The position numbers and the translations under genes were made by a program. Of a stretch of 41,340 nt of DNA, positions 6,242 through 13,793 are shown piece by piece. Origin of the DNA: a virus; the IMG/VR virus record IMGVR_UViG_3300044701_000737, positions 1 through 41,340 of that record; one strand, given 5' to 3'. Below the pieces are notes generated by a model. The model searched no databases, was not told the DNA's origin, and saw only the letters and a list, made by a program, of their open reading frames with translations. How positions within the stretch are numbered: position 1 is the first letter of the stretch; every line of letters begins with the position of its first letter.

Positions 6242-6730
6242 ATGAATATCTTTTACTTACACTCAATACCACAAATAGCAGCCATTTATCATTGCGATAA
6301 ACATGTGGTCAAAATGATCATAGAAACTGCACAATTATTAGCAACCGCACATCATGAACTAGGCAATGGCGATAAGGTCACATATAAGCCTACACACAAA
6401 AATCATCCATCTGCCGTATGGGCAAGATCATCACGTTTACACTACATGTACTTAGTTACATTAGGCTTAAGCTTATGCAAAGAGTACACAAAGCGCTATG
6501 GCAAAGAGCATTCCGTAGAAAAGTACTTTAGAACAGAGCTTAATGCACACCCACCTTCACTCACATTTTCAGGCTGGTCTGATCCTCCACAGTGTATGCC
6601 AGATGAGTGCAAAACTAAAGATACTGTACAAGCATACCGTCAATACTACCGTCATAAGAAAAACATTATGACTATGCGGTGGTATAAAGATAATGCATAT
6701 GCACCTGACTGGATGTCTGCTAATGCATAA
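6242..6730 (+). CDS. Conserved phage protein with HCDKHVVKM motif
   Basis: 162 residues. The N-terminus (YHCDKHVVKMIIETAQLLAT, residues about 16-35) and a central HPSAVWARSS match a protein family common in phages, mostly of uncertain function. The conserved His/Cys/Asp/Lys cluster, aromatic residues and a C-terminal RWYKDNAYAPDWM look like an enzyme active site or nucleic-acid binding site. I cannot assign a reaction. No membrane segment is present. It overlaps the dCMP deaminase start by 8 bases, suggesting a link to nucleotide or DNA metabolism. It follows the 6172 promoter directly. Confidence 0.7.
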   Translation: MNIFYLHSIPQIAAIYHCDKHVVKMIIETAQLLATAHHELGNGDKVTYKPTHKNHPSAVWARSSRLHYMYLVTLGLSLCKEYTKRYGKEHSVEKYFRTELNAHPPSLTFSGWSDPPQCMPDECKTKDTVQAYRQYYRHKKNIMTMRWYKDNAYAPDWMSANA

Positions 6731-7166
6731 CCAATGGAAGTGGGATATTCGGTATCTTGAATTGGCCAAGTTTATTTCGAACTGGTCAAAAGACCCAAGT
6801 ACTAAATGCGGTGCTGTGATTACTGATCAACACAATCGCATTATTAGTCTAGGATTTAACGGCTTTCCTGTTAGCGTTAAAGATACATTTAAAAGACTAA
6901 ATGACCGTGATACTAAGTTGGCAATGACCATACATGCAGAACGAAATGCAATGGTGTTTGCCAAACAGGATCTACATAATTGTACGCTATACACATGGCC
7001 AATACAGGCATGCTCTGAATGTGCAGCTATGATGATACAAGCAGGTATTACAAGGCATGTAGCGCCAAGCTATGCGCCTACAAGATGGAAAAAGTCATTC
7101 AAATTAGCAAACCAAATGTTTGATGAAGCAAACGTTTTAGTTAACTTACACTCAGAGGAAATATGA
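6723..7166 (+). CDS. dCMP deaminase (zinc cytidine/deoxycytidylate deaminase family)
   Basis: 147 residues. It converts dCMP to dUMP, the substrate for thymidylate synthesis. The zinc and catalytic residues are visible: H71-A-E73 in IHAERNA and C97-x-x-C100 in QACSECAAMM. The N-terminal part has the typical STKCGAVI (residues 26-33) and LGFNGFPVSV. The usual PC before the second cysteine pair is replaced by QAC. An upstream in-frame ATG at 6693 exists, but it lies well inside the previous gene; 6723 overlaps it by only 8 bases and starts the conserved fold. It fits a dTMP route with the ThyX at 14563. Confidence 0.9.
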   Translation: MHNQWKWDIRYLELAKFISNWSKDPSTKCGAVITDQHNRIISLGFNGFPVSVKDTFKRLNDRDTKLAMTIHAERNAMVFAKQDLHNCTLYTWPIQACSECAAMMIQAGITRHVAPSYAPTRWKKSFKLANQMFDEANVLVNLHSEEI

Positions 7167-7537
7167 ATATCTCAGAACTAATTAATCAGCTTATATCTGT
7201 TAAGCAACAAAGAACTGATCTGGCCACTAAAGATAGTGAATTGTCCAAGGAAGTATCTAGGCTTGAAGCAGACATTATGCATGCTATGACCGAGGCAGGT
7301 ACAACCAAAGCCGCCTCACCAGAAGGTCACTCAGCTGCCATGAACAAAAAGACGCATCCGGTCATTGTGGATTGGAATGCATTCTATGAATACGTAGCTA
7401 AGTCACAAAGCTTTGACTTACTACATAAGAGACTCAGCTCAACGGCCTTTAAAGACCGTTGGGAATCGGGTGAGGTTATCCCAGGCACCTCTACTTCAGA
7501 AGTTTGGGAATTATCTGTACGAGCATCTCGCAACTAA
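7163..7537 (+). CDS. Hypothetical protein with N-terminal coiled coil, 124 aa
   Basis: Residues 1-40 form a charged heptad helix (QQRTDLATKDSELSKEVSRL). The C-terminal half is mixed alpha-beta and contains HPVIVDWNAFYEYV and VWELSVRA. No enzymatic motif is seen. It overlaps the deaminase stop by ATGA and precedes the possible ssDNA-binding protein by 12 bases, so a replication-accessory role is plausible but unproven. GAGGAAAT before the ATG is a good ribosome binding site. Confidence 0.7.
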   Translation: MNISELINQLISVKQQRTDLATKDSELSKEVSRLEADIMHAMTEAGTTKAASPEGHSAAMNKKTHPVIVDWNAFYEYVAKSQSFDLLHKRLSSTAFKDRWESGEVIPGTSTSEVWELSVRASRN

Positions 7538-7549
7538 GGAGTAACGCAA

Positions 7550-8323
7550 ATGAGCAAATCGCAGTCGGCACAACAGAATGCCAAACAACCAGCAGGACAA
7601 CTAACTATATTCGAAGATGAACTTCAGAAGATGGCTAGTCAAGGCATGATAGCAGAACGTAGCACTGCAGGTACTGTATTTTTAAGTGCCAAAGGTGGTA
7701 CATTAACGTATCGTGATCAACCTATAGCAGGCAATTCAATTGATGTAGTGATTGTGGCAAGCCCTGTAGAACGTTTGTACTACACACAGCGGTATGACCC
7801 CACCAATCCTGCACCTCCTGTATGCTATGCATTAGGGCCAACACTCACAGGCTTAAAGCCTAATATCACATCACCTGAGCCACAAGCTGAGATGTGTGCA
7901 AACTGCCCTAAAGATCAATGGGGTAGTGCTGCCAATGGTGGTAAAGGTAAAGCATGTGCAGAAAAACGTCGGTTATTGATCATGACTGCAGACTCTATTG
8001 GATCGTTAGAGACAATTAAAGTCGCAGAAGTAGCAGCATTAAGAACTCCAGTCACGTCAGTTCGTGGTTTTGCCACTTATTTACAGACTGTAGCTTCAGC
8101 TACTAAACGTCCATTGTCTGCTGTTGTGACTAATATTTCACTTGTACCAGATGCAAAGACTCAGTTTAAACTACAGTTTAAGTTTGTCAGGTCTTTAGAT
8201 GATATGGACATCGTGAAAGCATTAATTGCACGTGGCGAACAGGAAATGAACAATGCCGTAATGACAGCAGGTGTTGAAGAAACTGACGCACCAGAAGCTG
8301 CAACTGCATCTAGCAAGTACTAA
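7550..8323 (+). CDS. Putative zinc-binding ssDNA-binding-like replication protein
   Basis: 257 residues. After a polar N-terminus there is a beta-rich region and four cysteines (C92, C116, C119, C136; CANCPKDQWGS and KACAEKRR), a pattern that could hold one zinc. The C-terminus is acidic and disordered (GVEETDAPEAATASSKY), as in ssDNA-binding proteins that contact partners through an acidic tail. The position just upstream of DNA polymerase and nucleases supports a replication role. I infer, not recognise, ssDNA binding; the family seen in other phages is usually annotated as hypothetical. A strong AAGGAG precedes the ATG. Confidence 0.55.
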   Translation: MSKSQSAQQNAKQPAGQLTIFEDELQKMASQGMIAERSTAGTVFLSAKGGTLTYRDQPIAGNSIDVVIVASPVERLYYTQRYDPTNPAPPVCYALGPTLTGLKPNITSPEPQAEMCANCPKDQWGSAANGGKGKACAEKRRLLIMTADSIGSLETIKVAEVAALRTPVTSVRGFATYLQTVASATKRPLSAVVTNISLVPDAKTQFKLQFKFVRSLDDMDIVKALIARGEQEMNNAVMTAGVEETDAPEAATASSKY

Positions 8324-8332
8324 GGAGAAATC

Positions 8333-8467
8333 ATGTTAACAAGACAAGAACTAATTCTTCAGTTCATGCTAGCTTTAGCAGCAAATAGCAATGTTCAACA
8401 ACAGTCTTCATATGTTTATCAATTAGCATCTGATTTAGCTGATGAATATATAAAGAAGCAAGCATAG
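8333..8467 (+). CDS. Small helical protein, 44 aa
   Basis: ORF starting MLTRQELILQFMLALAANSN and ending ADEYIKKQA, predicted as two helices without a clear membrane span. The preceding AAGGAGAAATC is a good ribosome binding site and it lies 9 bases after the preceding stop, which supports coding. Function unknown. Confidence 0.55.
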   Translation: MLTRQELILQFMLALAANSNVQQQSSYVYQLASDLADEYIKKQA

Positions 8468-8517
8468 GTTTGACGGGGAAAGCTTCGGTGAGTACCCACC
8501 TAAATAAAGGAGCTGGT

Positions 8518-8793
8518 ATGAAACGAATACTTATTTTAAGCAGTCTTATATTAACTGCATGTAGTTCTACGCCACCACAAAATGTACCAATGCATCTTAA
8601 TGCACCATCAGTACAGCTAATGTATGAAGCACAGGTCCAGCAAATGAGCCGTCAACAAGTCATACAGGCCACAATGGACTGTGAAAGTGCCGGCATGAGA
8701 GCTAGTCCAATCATGTCAAAGAGAAATGTGTCAGGCATGTTGTCTGACATCATTATTGATATTCAATGCATACCACGTTATAGGGTGTTTTAA
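8518..8793 (+). CDS. Small lipoprotein with lipobox
   Basis: 91 residues with a lipoprotein signal: MKRILILSSLILTAC, where L12-T-A-C15 is the lipobox and C15 would be lipidated and exported to the cell envelope. The rest is polar with two further cysteines (CESAGM, IQCIP), possibly a disulfide in the periplasm. It sits among replication genes, not the lysis cassette, so a spanin role is less likely. A superinfection-exclusion or envelope-modifying role is one possibility. An upstream in-frame GTG or other start would add residues that break the signal; AAGGAG before 8518 decides the start. It overlaps the polymerase start by one base. Confidence 0.7.
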   Translation: MKRILILSSLILTACSSTPPQNVPMHLNAPSVQLMYEAQVQQMSRQQVIQATMDCESAGMRASPIMSKRNVSGMLSDIIIDIQCIPRYRVF

Positions 8794-10613
8794 TGACCGA
8801 TCCAATCTTTCTTGATTTTGAAACAGAAGCAATTGGACCAAGACCAGAGCAATATCCACCACAACCAGTCGGATTAGCCGTTTTAGATCGAACACACCAG
8901 TTCGAGACTAAATACTGGGCATTTGGTCATGACCATAACAATAATTGTACATTCGAAACTGTACATCGACTATTACAACGAATATGGGAATCAGGTAGGC
9001 ATATCTGCTGCCATAACACCATGTTTGACTTGGCTGTGATTATGGAACGATTCGGTATGGATTTCCCACAGCCGGAAAGAGTCCACGACACCCTTGTATT
9101 GGCCTTCCTGCATGATCCATATGTTCGTAGCTTGTCCCTGAAAGAACTATGTGTTGAATGGTTAGGAATACAGCCGGAGGAACGTGATGAACTCTTTGAA
9201 TGGCTGGTTATGCATATCCCTGAGGTAGCCAAGAAGCCTAAGACTGCAGGTGCTTATATTGCTCGCGGCCCCGCGGATTTGGTTGGTAAGTATGCACTGG
9301 CTGACGTTACACTGACTGCCAAGCTATTTGACTACACATTAGAAGTCCGTGAGGATATGCCAGAAGCTTATCTAAGAGAGATAGCATTAATGCCAGTCCT
9401 ATTGGAGAACTCTAAGCTAGGTGTCCGAGTTGACCGTGAAGGATTACAGGCATCACTTGACAAAGCTAACCAAGATATTTTGGATTGCCAGAAGTGGCTG
9501 GATAAATACTTTAATGTCAACGATATTAACTATAATTCTGGTGCACAGCTGGTTAAAGTCATTCAAGATAAAGGTTGTTATGACCAAAAGAAAAAATGGC
9601 CAACTAGTGATAAAGGTACACCTCTATCAGATAAAGATACACTTGCAGATCTAATTACAGACTCTGAGTTATCTTCTGTATTAAGGCACAGGGACGTGCT
9701 TGTCAAACTGACAGGTACTTATATTGAGCCGTGGTTAGAGCAGTCTGCTTCTACAGGTAGAATCTACACTGAATGGAATACGGTCCGTGGAGAAGCTGGT
9801 GGTACACGAACAGGTAGATTATCGGCTAAACCAACACTGCAGACCATGCCTACCCGAGGCCCAAAGACACCACTGCCTGCAGAACTTGGCAATCTCATTA
9901 TACCTAAGGTCCGCACCTTCATCTTGCCTGATGAGGGACATAAGATGGTGGCATGTGATTTTCAGGCACAAGAGTTACGGTTATTTGCACACTTTGAAGA
10001 CGGTAAACTAGCAGAGCAGTACAGACAAGACCCTAATGCTGACTTACATACATTTGCATCTAATCTAATGACAGAAAAAGCAGGTAGGCCTATCATACGT
10101 GACTATGCCAAGACACTATCATTCGGTATTTTGTACGGTGCTGGACCTAAAAAGATTGCAGAGATGCTTAAGATTCCGTATGATGAAGCCAAGCAGTTGG
10201 TAGCACTGTATAAGTCTGAAGTAGCATCTGGTCTGGATAAGATTAATACCGACTTAAATACTCGATATAAACTAAGAAATCCATTTTCTACCATTGGTGG
10301 CAGACTAGTCAAAGGTGAACCACCTAAGCTGATTAATGGCAAGCTAATGGAGTTTGGGTTTAAGTCCTTGAATACATTAATCCAAGGCTCAGGCGCTGAT
10401 ATGGCAAAGCAAGCTATGATAGATTACTATAGAGTAGCTGAGAATTCACGATTGCTATTATCATTACATGATGAATTAATCATATCAGTAAGAGAAGATG
10501 TGGTGGATCGTGAAGCTAAGAAACTTGAGCATGCAATGATTCATGCTTTTACTTTAGATGTACCACTCATAGCAGAAGCTAAGGTTGGCAATAATTTTTC
10601 GGAGGTTAAGTGA
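8793..10613 (+). CDS. DNA polymerase, family A, with 3'-5' exonuclease
   Basis: 606-residue replicative polymerase. The exonuclease motifs are intact: DFETE (D8, E10), HNTMFDLAV (N75, D79) and YALADVTLTA (Y167, D171), so proofreading is predicted. Polymerase motif A is DFQAQELRLFAH (D389, E394). Motif B is RDYAKTLSFGILYG, with R436, K440, F444 and Y448 in the positions of E. coli Pol I R754, K758, F762 and Y766. Motif C is LHDE (H559, D560, E561). There is no 5'-nuclease domain, as in T7-type enzymes. The ATG overlaps the lipoprotein stop (TAATG) and its own stop overlaps the next GTG. It works with the primase-helicase at 1-1577. Confidence 0.95.
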   Translation: MTDPIFLDFETEAIGPRPEQYPPQPVGLAVLDRTHQFETKYWAFGHDHNNNCTFETVHRLLQRIWESGRHICCHNTMFDLAVIMERFGMDFPQPERVHDTLVLAFLHDPYVRSLSLKELCVEWLGIQPEERDELFEWLVMHIPEVAKKPKTAGAYIARGPADLVGKYALADVTLTAKLFDYTLEVREDMPEAYLREIALMPVLLENSKLGVRVDREGLQASLDKANQDILDCQKWLDKYFNVNDINYNSGAQLVKVIQDKGCYDQKKKWPTSDKGTPLSDKDTLADLITDSELSSVLRHRDVLVKLTGTYIEPWLEQSASTGRIYTEWNTVRGEAGGTRTGRLSAKPTLQTMPTRGPKTPLPAELGNLIIPKVRTFILPDEGHKMVACDFQAQELRLFAHFEDGKLAEQYRQDPNADLHTFASNLMTEKAGRPIIRDYAKTLSFGILYGAGPKKIAEMLKIPYDEAKQLVALYKSEVASGLDKINTDLNTRYKLRNPFSTIGGRLVKGEPPKLINGKLMEFGFKSLNTLIQGSGADMAKQAMIDYYRVAENSRLLLSLHDELIISVREDVVDREAKKLEHAMIHAFTLDVPLIAEAKVGNNFSEVK

Positions 10614-11251
10614 GCTATTCTTATTCTGCAATTAAGCTGTATGAACAATGCCCTTTGAAGTACAAACTTACGAGGATTGACCATTTGGTCGAGCCATCCG
10701 GTGATGCAGCTAACCGAGGTAAAACAATCCATGCCGAAATAGAAGCTATTCTTAAAGGTGGTCTAAATCTACTGTCTGATGATATTAAGCACTTAGAAGA
10801 AAAGCTAAGTAACTGGATTAAAGTTAATGGTCAATCAGAACTGCCTGTCGGTGTGAATGACAAATGGGAACCGGTTGCCTTTGATGCCGATGATGTTATG
10901 TTTCGAGGCATTATCGACTTATTTATTAAAGAACAAGACGGTCGTGCCACAGTACTAGACTTTAAGACAGGCAAGCATAGAGACTATTCAGATCAAGTAA
11001 CTGTTTATTCCACGGTCATCTTATCTACTATGCCAGATGTAGATACAGTAGAAAATGTGATTGAATTCATTGATCTGGCCAAGACAGATAGGTATAAACC
11101 TATTACAAGATCTGATCTGCCAAAACTGCAGCTCCAGCTTAAAGGCAGAATTACCACAATTGAAAAAGATAAGATCTATGCGCCTAATCCGTCAGTCTTA
11201 TGCAAATGGTGCCATTTTAGAAAGTCTAACGGTGGCCCATGCAAGTGGTAA
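10610..11251 (+). CDS. Cas4/RecB-like PD-(D/E)XK nuclease with Fe-S cysteines
   Basis: 213 residues. Nuclease motifs are H41 (RGKTIHAEIE), D103 (FRGIIDLF), D117-x-K119 (LDFKTGK) and Q129/Y133, which is the RecB/Cas4 core of a metal-dependent exonuclease. Four cysteines flank it (C14 in YEQCPLKY; C198, C201 and C211 in LCKWCHF and GPCKW), the arrangement that holds a 4Fe-4S cluster in Cas4 and AddB-type nucleases. It starts with GTG overlapping the polymerase stop (GTGA) after GGAGG. It probably acts in recombination or DNA-end processing. No CRISPR genes are nearby. Confidence 0.85.
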   Translation: MSYSYSAIKLYEQCPLKYKLTRIDHLVEPSGDAANRGKTIHAEIEAILKGGLNLLSDDIKHLEEKLSNWIKVNGQSELPVGVNDKWEPVAFDADDVMFRGIIDLFIKEQDGRATVLDFKTGKHRDYSDQVTVYSTVILSTMPDVDTVENVIEFIDLAKTDRYKPITRSDLPKLQLQLKGRITTIEKDKIYAPNPSVLCKWCHFRKSNGGPCKW

Positions 11252-11547
11252 AAAAGATTCTAGAAAGAGATCTAGAACGGCATTTTAGTAAGGAATGTAA
11301 GCGTCTTAAGATAGTCTCGGTAAAACTACATCTTCGGTTTAGCACAGGTTGGCCGGACCGAGTTGTAGTTTTAGATGATGACGTACTATGGGTTGAGCTT
11401 AAAACAATTACAGGTATAGTTTCAGAGCGGCAAAAAGTAATACACAACACACTTCGTCAATTAAATCAAAAAGTACTTATACTAAGAACTAAAGAGGACA
11501 TCACACATGCTTTGGAATCCGCATCAGTATCAGCAAAACGCGGTTAA
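11239..11547 (+). CDS. VRR-NUC domain nuclease
   Basis: 102 residues, the size of a stand-alone phage VRR-NUC. The active-site pattern is GWPDRVVVL (P39, D40) followed by WVELKT (E53, K55) and SERQKVIHNTLRQL (Q65), the PD...ExK...Q layout of this nuclease family, which may resolve branched DNA or process replication intermediates. It overlaps the Fe-S nuclease by 13 bases and the SNF2 helicase by 41 bases, so three DNA-processing genes are packed as one translational unit. VRR-NUC next to an SNF2 helicase is a recurrent phage arrangement. Confidence 0.85.
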   Translation: MQVVKKILERDLERHFSKECKRLKIVSVKLHLRFSTGWPDRVVVLDDDVLWVELKTITGIVSERQKVIHNTLRQLNQKVLILRTKEDITHALESASVSAKRG

Positions 11548-12874
11548 GTTTCTTATTGAAAACGGATCCGGGCAACTATGGTTAGACCCAGGGCTAGGTA
11601 AAACCAGTATTGCATTACAAGCAATTAAGACTCTAAAAGCAGCAAATGTAGTTAATAAAGTACTAATCTTAGCGCCATTAAGGCCTTGCTATGCAGTGTG
11701 GCCAGAAGAGATACAGAAGTGGGATAACTTTAATGGCATGACAATTAGTGTATTACACGGCCCAACCAAAGATAAGAAGCTGCATGACACATCATTAATC
11801 CATGTAATTAATTTTGAAGGTTTACAATGGTTGTCTGCCACTCTTAGAAAGATGAACATTAAACTACCATATGATATGCTGATTGTCGATGAAATTAGCT
11901 ATCTAAAAAATACAAGAACACAGCGGTTCAAAGCATTGGCTCCATTTCTAGATCAGTTTAAGAGACGATTTGGTTTAACAGGATCACCTGCGCCTAACAG
12001 CTTAATGGATATATTTGGACCGCAATTAGTCATTGATCGAGGGGCTACTTTTGGAAAGTATATTACTCATTTTAGAACTAACTATTTTTTCCCGACGGGG
12101 TACGGCGGTTATACGTGGGCATTACAACCCGGAGCAGAAGAAAAGATCCATGAAGCACTGGCAAATAAAGTTCTTAGGATGTCGGCTCAAGATTACTTGG
12201 ATCTCCCAGAGCTAATTACCAATAGAGTCTATGTCACATTGCCTGAAAAAGCAATGAAGCTATATAAAGATCTCGAAGATAAGCTATTGATCGATATAGA
12301 AAATGGTCAAGTAACTGCCATGAATGCAGCAGTTGCTGTCGGTAAATGTCAGCAAATTGCAAATGGCGCAATCTATCTAGATGGTGAAGATAAAGAAATA
12401 CAAGAAGTCCACGAAGAAAAGCTAAATGCAGTAGAAGAAATAGTAGAAGAACTGTCAGGTCAGCCATGCATCATCGGTTATCATTTCAAGCATGACTTGG
12501 ATAGACTACAAAAGCTATTTCCAAGTGCCCCTGTAATTGGTTCTGGTGTGTCTGGTGACAAACTGACAGGCATTATTAATAAATGGAATGGCGGACATAT
12601 TCCGGTCTTGTTAGCACACCCTCAGTCAGCTGGTCATGGCTTAAACTTACAAGGTGCTGGCCATGCAGTCATCTGGTTTAGTAACACATGGTCATTAGAA
12701 ATCTTTGAACAGTTTATTCGAAGACTTTGGAGACAAGGGCAAAGAAATAACATTGTTGTTCACCAGATTATCGCTAAGAAAACGATTGATGAAGCAATAG
12801 TAGCTGCAATTAATTCAAAAGATAAGACTCAGCAATCATTAATGACAGCAATTAGAGACTATGCAACTAAATAG
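11507..12874 (+). CDS. SNF2-type SF2 DNA helicase/translocase
   Basis: 455 residues with two RecA-like lobes. Visible motifs are HQYQQNAVKF (Q-motif-like), Walker A WLDPGLGKTS (residues 25-34), motif II VDEIS (about 127-131), motif III GLTGSPAPN, and motif VI QFIRRLWRQGQRN in the second lobe. This is the core of an SNF2-family DNA-dependent ATPase that translocates on duplex DNA, likely supporting replication or recombination. It overlaps the VRR-NUC gene by 41 bases. No ribosome binding site of note is seen, suggesting coupling. The operon appears to end here, as a new promoter follows at once. Confidence 0.9.
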   Translation: MLWNPHQYQQNAVKFLIENGSGQLWLDPGLGKTSIALQAIKTLKAANVVNKVLILAPLRPCYAVWPEEIQKWDNFNGMTISVLHGPTKDKKLHDTSLIHVINFEGLQWLSATLRKMNIKLPYDMLIVDEISYLKNTRTQRFKALAPFLDQFKRRFGLTGSPAPNSLMDIFGPQLVIDRGATFGKYITHFRTNYFFPTGYGGYTWALQPGAEEKIHEALANKVLRMSAQDYLDLPELITNRVYVTLPEKAMKLYKDLEDKLLIDIENGQVTAMNAAVAVGKCQQIANGAIYLDGEDKEIQEVHEEKLNAVEEIVEELSGQPCIIGYHFKHDLDRLQKLFPSAPVIGSGVSGDKLTGIINKWNGGHIPVLLAHPQSAGHGLNLQGAGHAVIWFSNTWSLEIFEQFIRRLWRQGQRNNIVVHQIIAKKTIDEAIVAAINSKDKTQQSLMTAIRDYATK

Positions 12875-12906
12875 GTGTTTACTTTAGTAAACACTTGTAG
12901 TATAAT
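12875..12906 (+). promoter_or_regulatory. Strong sigma70-like promoter with palindromic operator
   Basis: TTTACT (12878-12883), a 17-base spacer and a perfect TATAAT (12901-12906) lie in the 87-base gap before 12962. Overlapping the -35 is a perfect 8-bp inverted repeat, GTGTTTAC (12875-12882) and GTAAACAC (12887-12894), with a 4-base centre. The same half-site appears at 3012-3022 and 6169-6177. A dimeric regulator bound here would block the promoter. The operator role is inferred. Confidence 0.65.
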
Positions 12907-12961
12907 GTAATTGTAGTACAAAAACTTAAATACTAAATTACTTAATACGAGGATAAAAAAG

Positions 12962-13327
12962 ATGGATCATTATCAACAAGTAGAAGATGCATGGGGTGAT
13001 AAAAAAGAATTAGCAAGTCAGCCTGTGCCTAAAGACAAAGCAATTGATATTGCATTAACTGTATATCTTTTTATGTTTGGTAAGCCATTTATAGGTAAGG
13101 TTAAACTAACTAGTGGTCGTCGATATACTTGGATTAGAAGAGGCACATTAGTAGTGAACCCTAATTTTGAACAAACACATGCATCAGGTTGGAGAGCATT
13201 AGTACATGATTTAAGTCATTATGGTCATTCAAGGCTACACCCTAAAAATAATAACCATGGTCGGATCCATGCAGAATTCGAGGCTGAAATAGCCAAGTAT
13301 GTTGTTAAGAAGTATCTTAATAGTTAA
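12962..13327 (+). CDS. Hypothetical protein with HDxxH motif, possible metal-dependent hydrolase
   Basis: 121 residues. The C-terminal half carries VHDLSHYGHSRLHP followed by HGRIHAEFEAEIAKYVVKKY. HDLSH resembles the HExxH zinc motif of SprT-like proteases with Asp replacing the catalytic Glu, and several further His and Glu residues could bind metal. A reaction cannot be assigned. It is a phage family I half-recognise but cannot name. It is the first gene after the strong 12875 promoter (GAGGAT upstream) and precedes three nucleotide-metabolism enzymes, so a nucleotide-linked role is as likely as proteolysis. Confidence 0.65.
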   Translation: MDHYQQVEDAWGDKKELASQPVPKDKAIDIALTVYLFMFGKPFIGKVKLTSGRRYTWIRRGTLVVNPNFEQTHASGWRALVHDLSHYGHSRLHPKNNNHGRIHAEFEAEIAKYVVKKYLNS

Positions 13328-13340
13328 TAAAGGAGATTGT

Positions 13341-13793
13341 ATGATAAATGATATGTATGTGTATCTAGCAGCACCATTTTTTAATGAAACACAGTTAAGG
13401 CGCGTTGAGAATGTTAAGGAACTCATGGATAAGATGGGCATTCAGTATTTCAGCCCTAAGGATGCAAGTATGTTTGTGCCGGGTGTCACTACACCGGAGG
13501 AGATTTTTGAAACAAATCTACAGGCGCTTAAAAAGACCAATGTCTTAGTTTGTATTACCGACGATAAAGACACAGGCACTATATTCGAGGCAGGTTGGTG
13601 TTGTGCATCTAATATTCCTATTATCTATGTATGGACTACTGCCAAAGAAGGCCAGAAGTTTAACATTATGCTAGCTGCTTCTGGTTCTGTATGCAAGACA
13701 TATAGTCAATTAGAACAGGCTTTAGAAGATATTCAAACAACAAAAGAGTTTATGCGCCGTGACTGGTCAGACGGAGACATTGTATATGAATAA
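13341..13793 (+). CDS. Nucleoside 2-deoxyribosyltransferase-like protein
   Basis: 150 residues. It starts with YLAAPFFN (residues 8-15), the substrate-binding N-terminal strand of this family. It has a mid-region P-x-D element (FSPKDAS) and the catalytic glutamate E83 in DTGTIFEAGW. These enzymes exchange or hydrolyse the base on deoxyribonucleosides or their monophosphates. The conserved glutamate is present, so activity is likely. Which base is used cannot be told. The start was moved to the ATG at 13341 because AAGGAG precedes it; the longer start lies inside the previous gene. It overlaps the HD gene by 8 bases. Confidence 0.85.
   Translation: MINDMYVYLAAPFFNETQLRRVENVKELMDKMGIQYFSPKDASMFVPGVTTPEEIFETNLQALKKTNVLVCITDDKDTGTIFEAGWCCASNIPIIYVWTTAKEGQKFNIMLAASGSVCKTYSQLEQALEDIQTTKEFMRRDWSDGDIVYE

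Noticed and set aside
8468-8517. GGTGAGTACCCACC stem before the lipoprotein as a riboswitch
   Set aside because: The possible stem is short and matches no riboswitch consensus I know; the AAGGAG downstream is unobstructed.
10610-11251. CRISPR association for the Cas4-like nuclease
   Set aside because: No repeat-spacer array and no Cas1/Cas2 or effector is visible. Phage Cas4-like nucleases commonly act without CRISPR.
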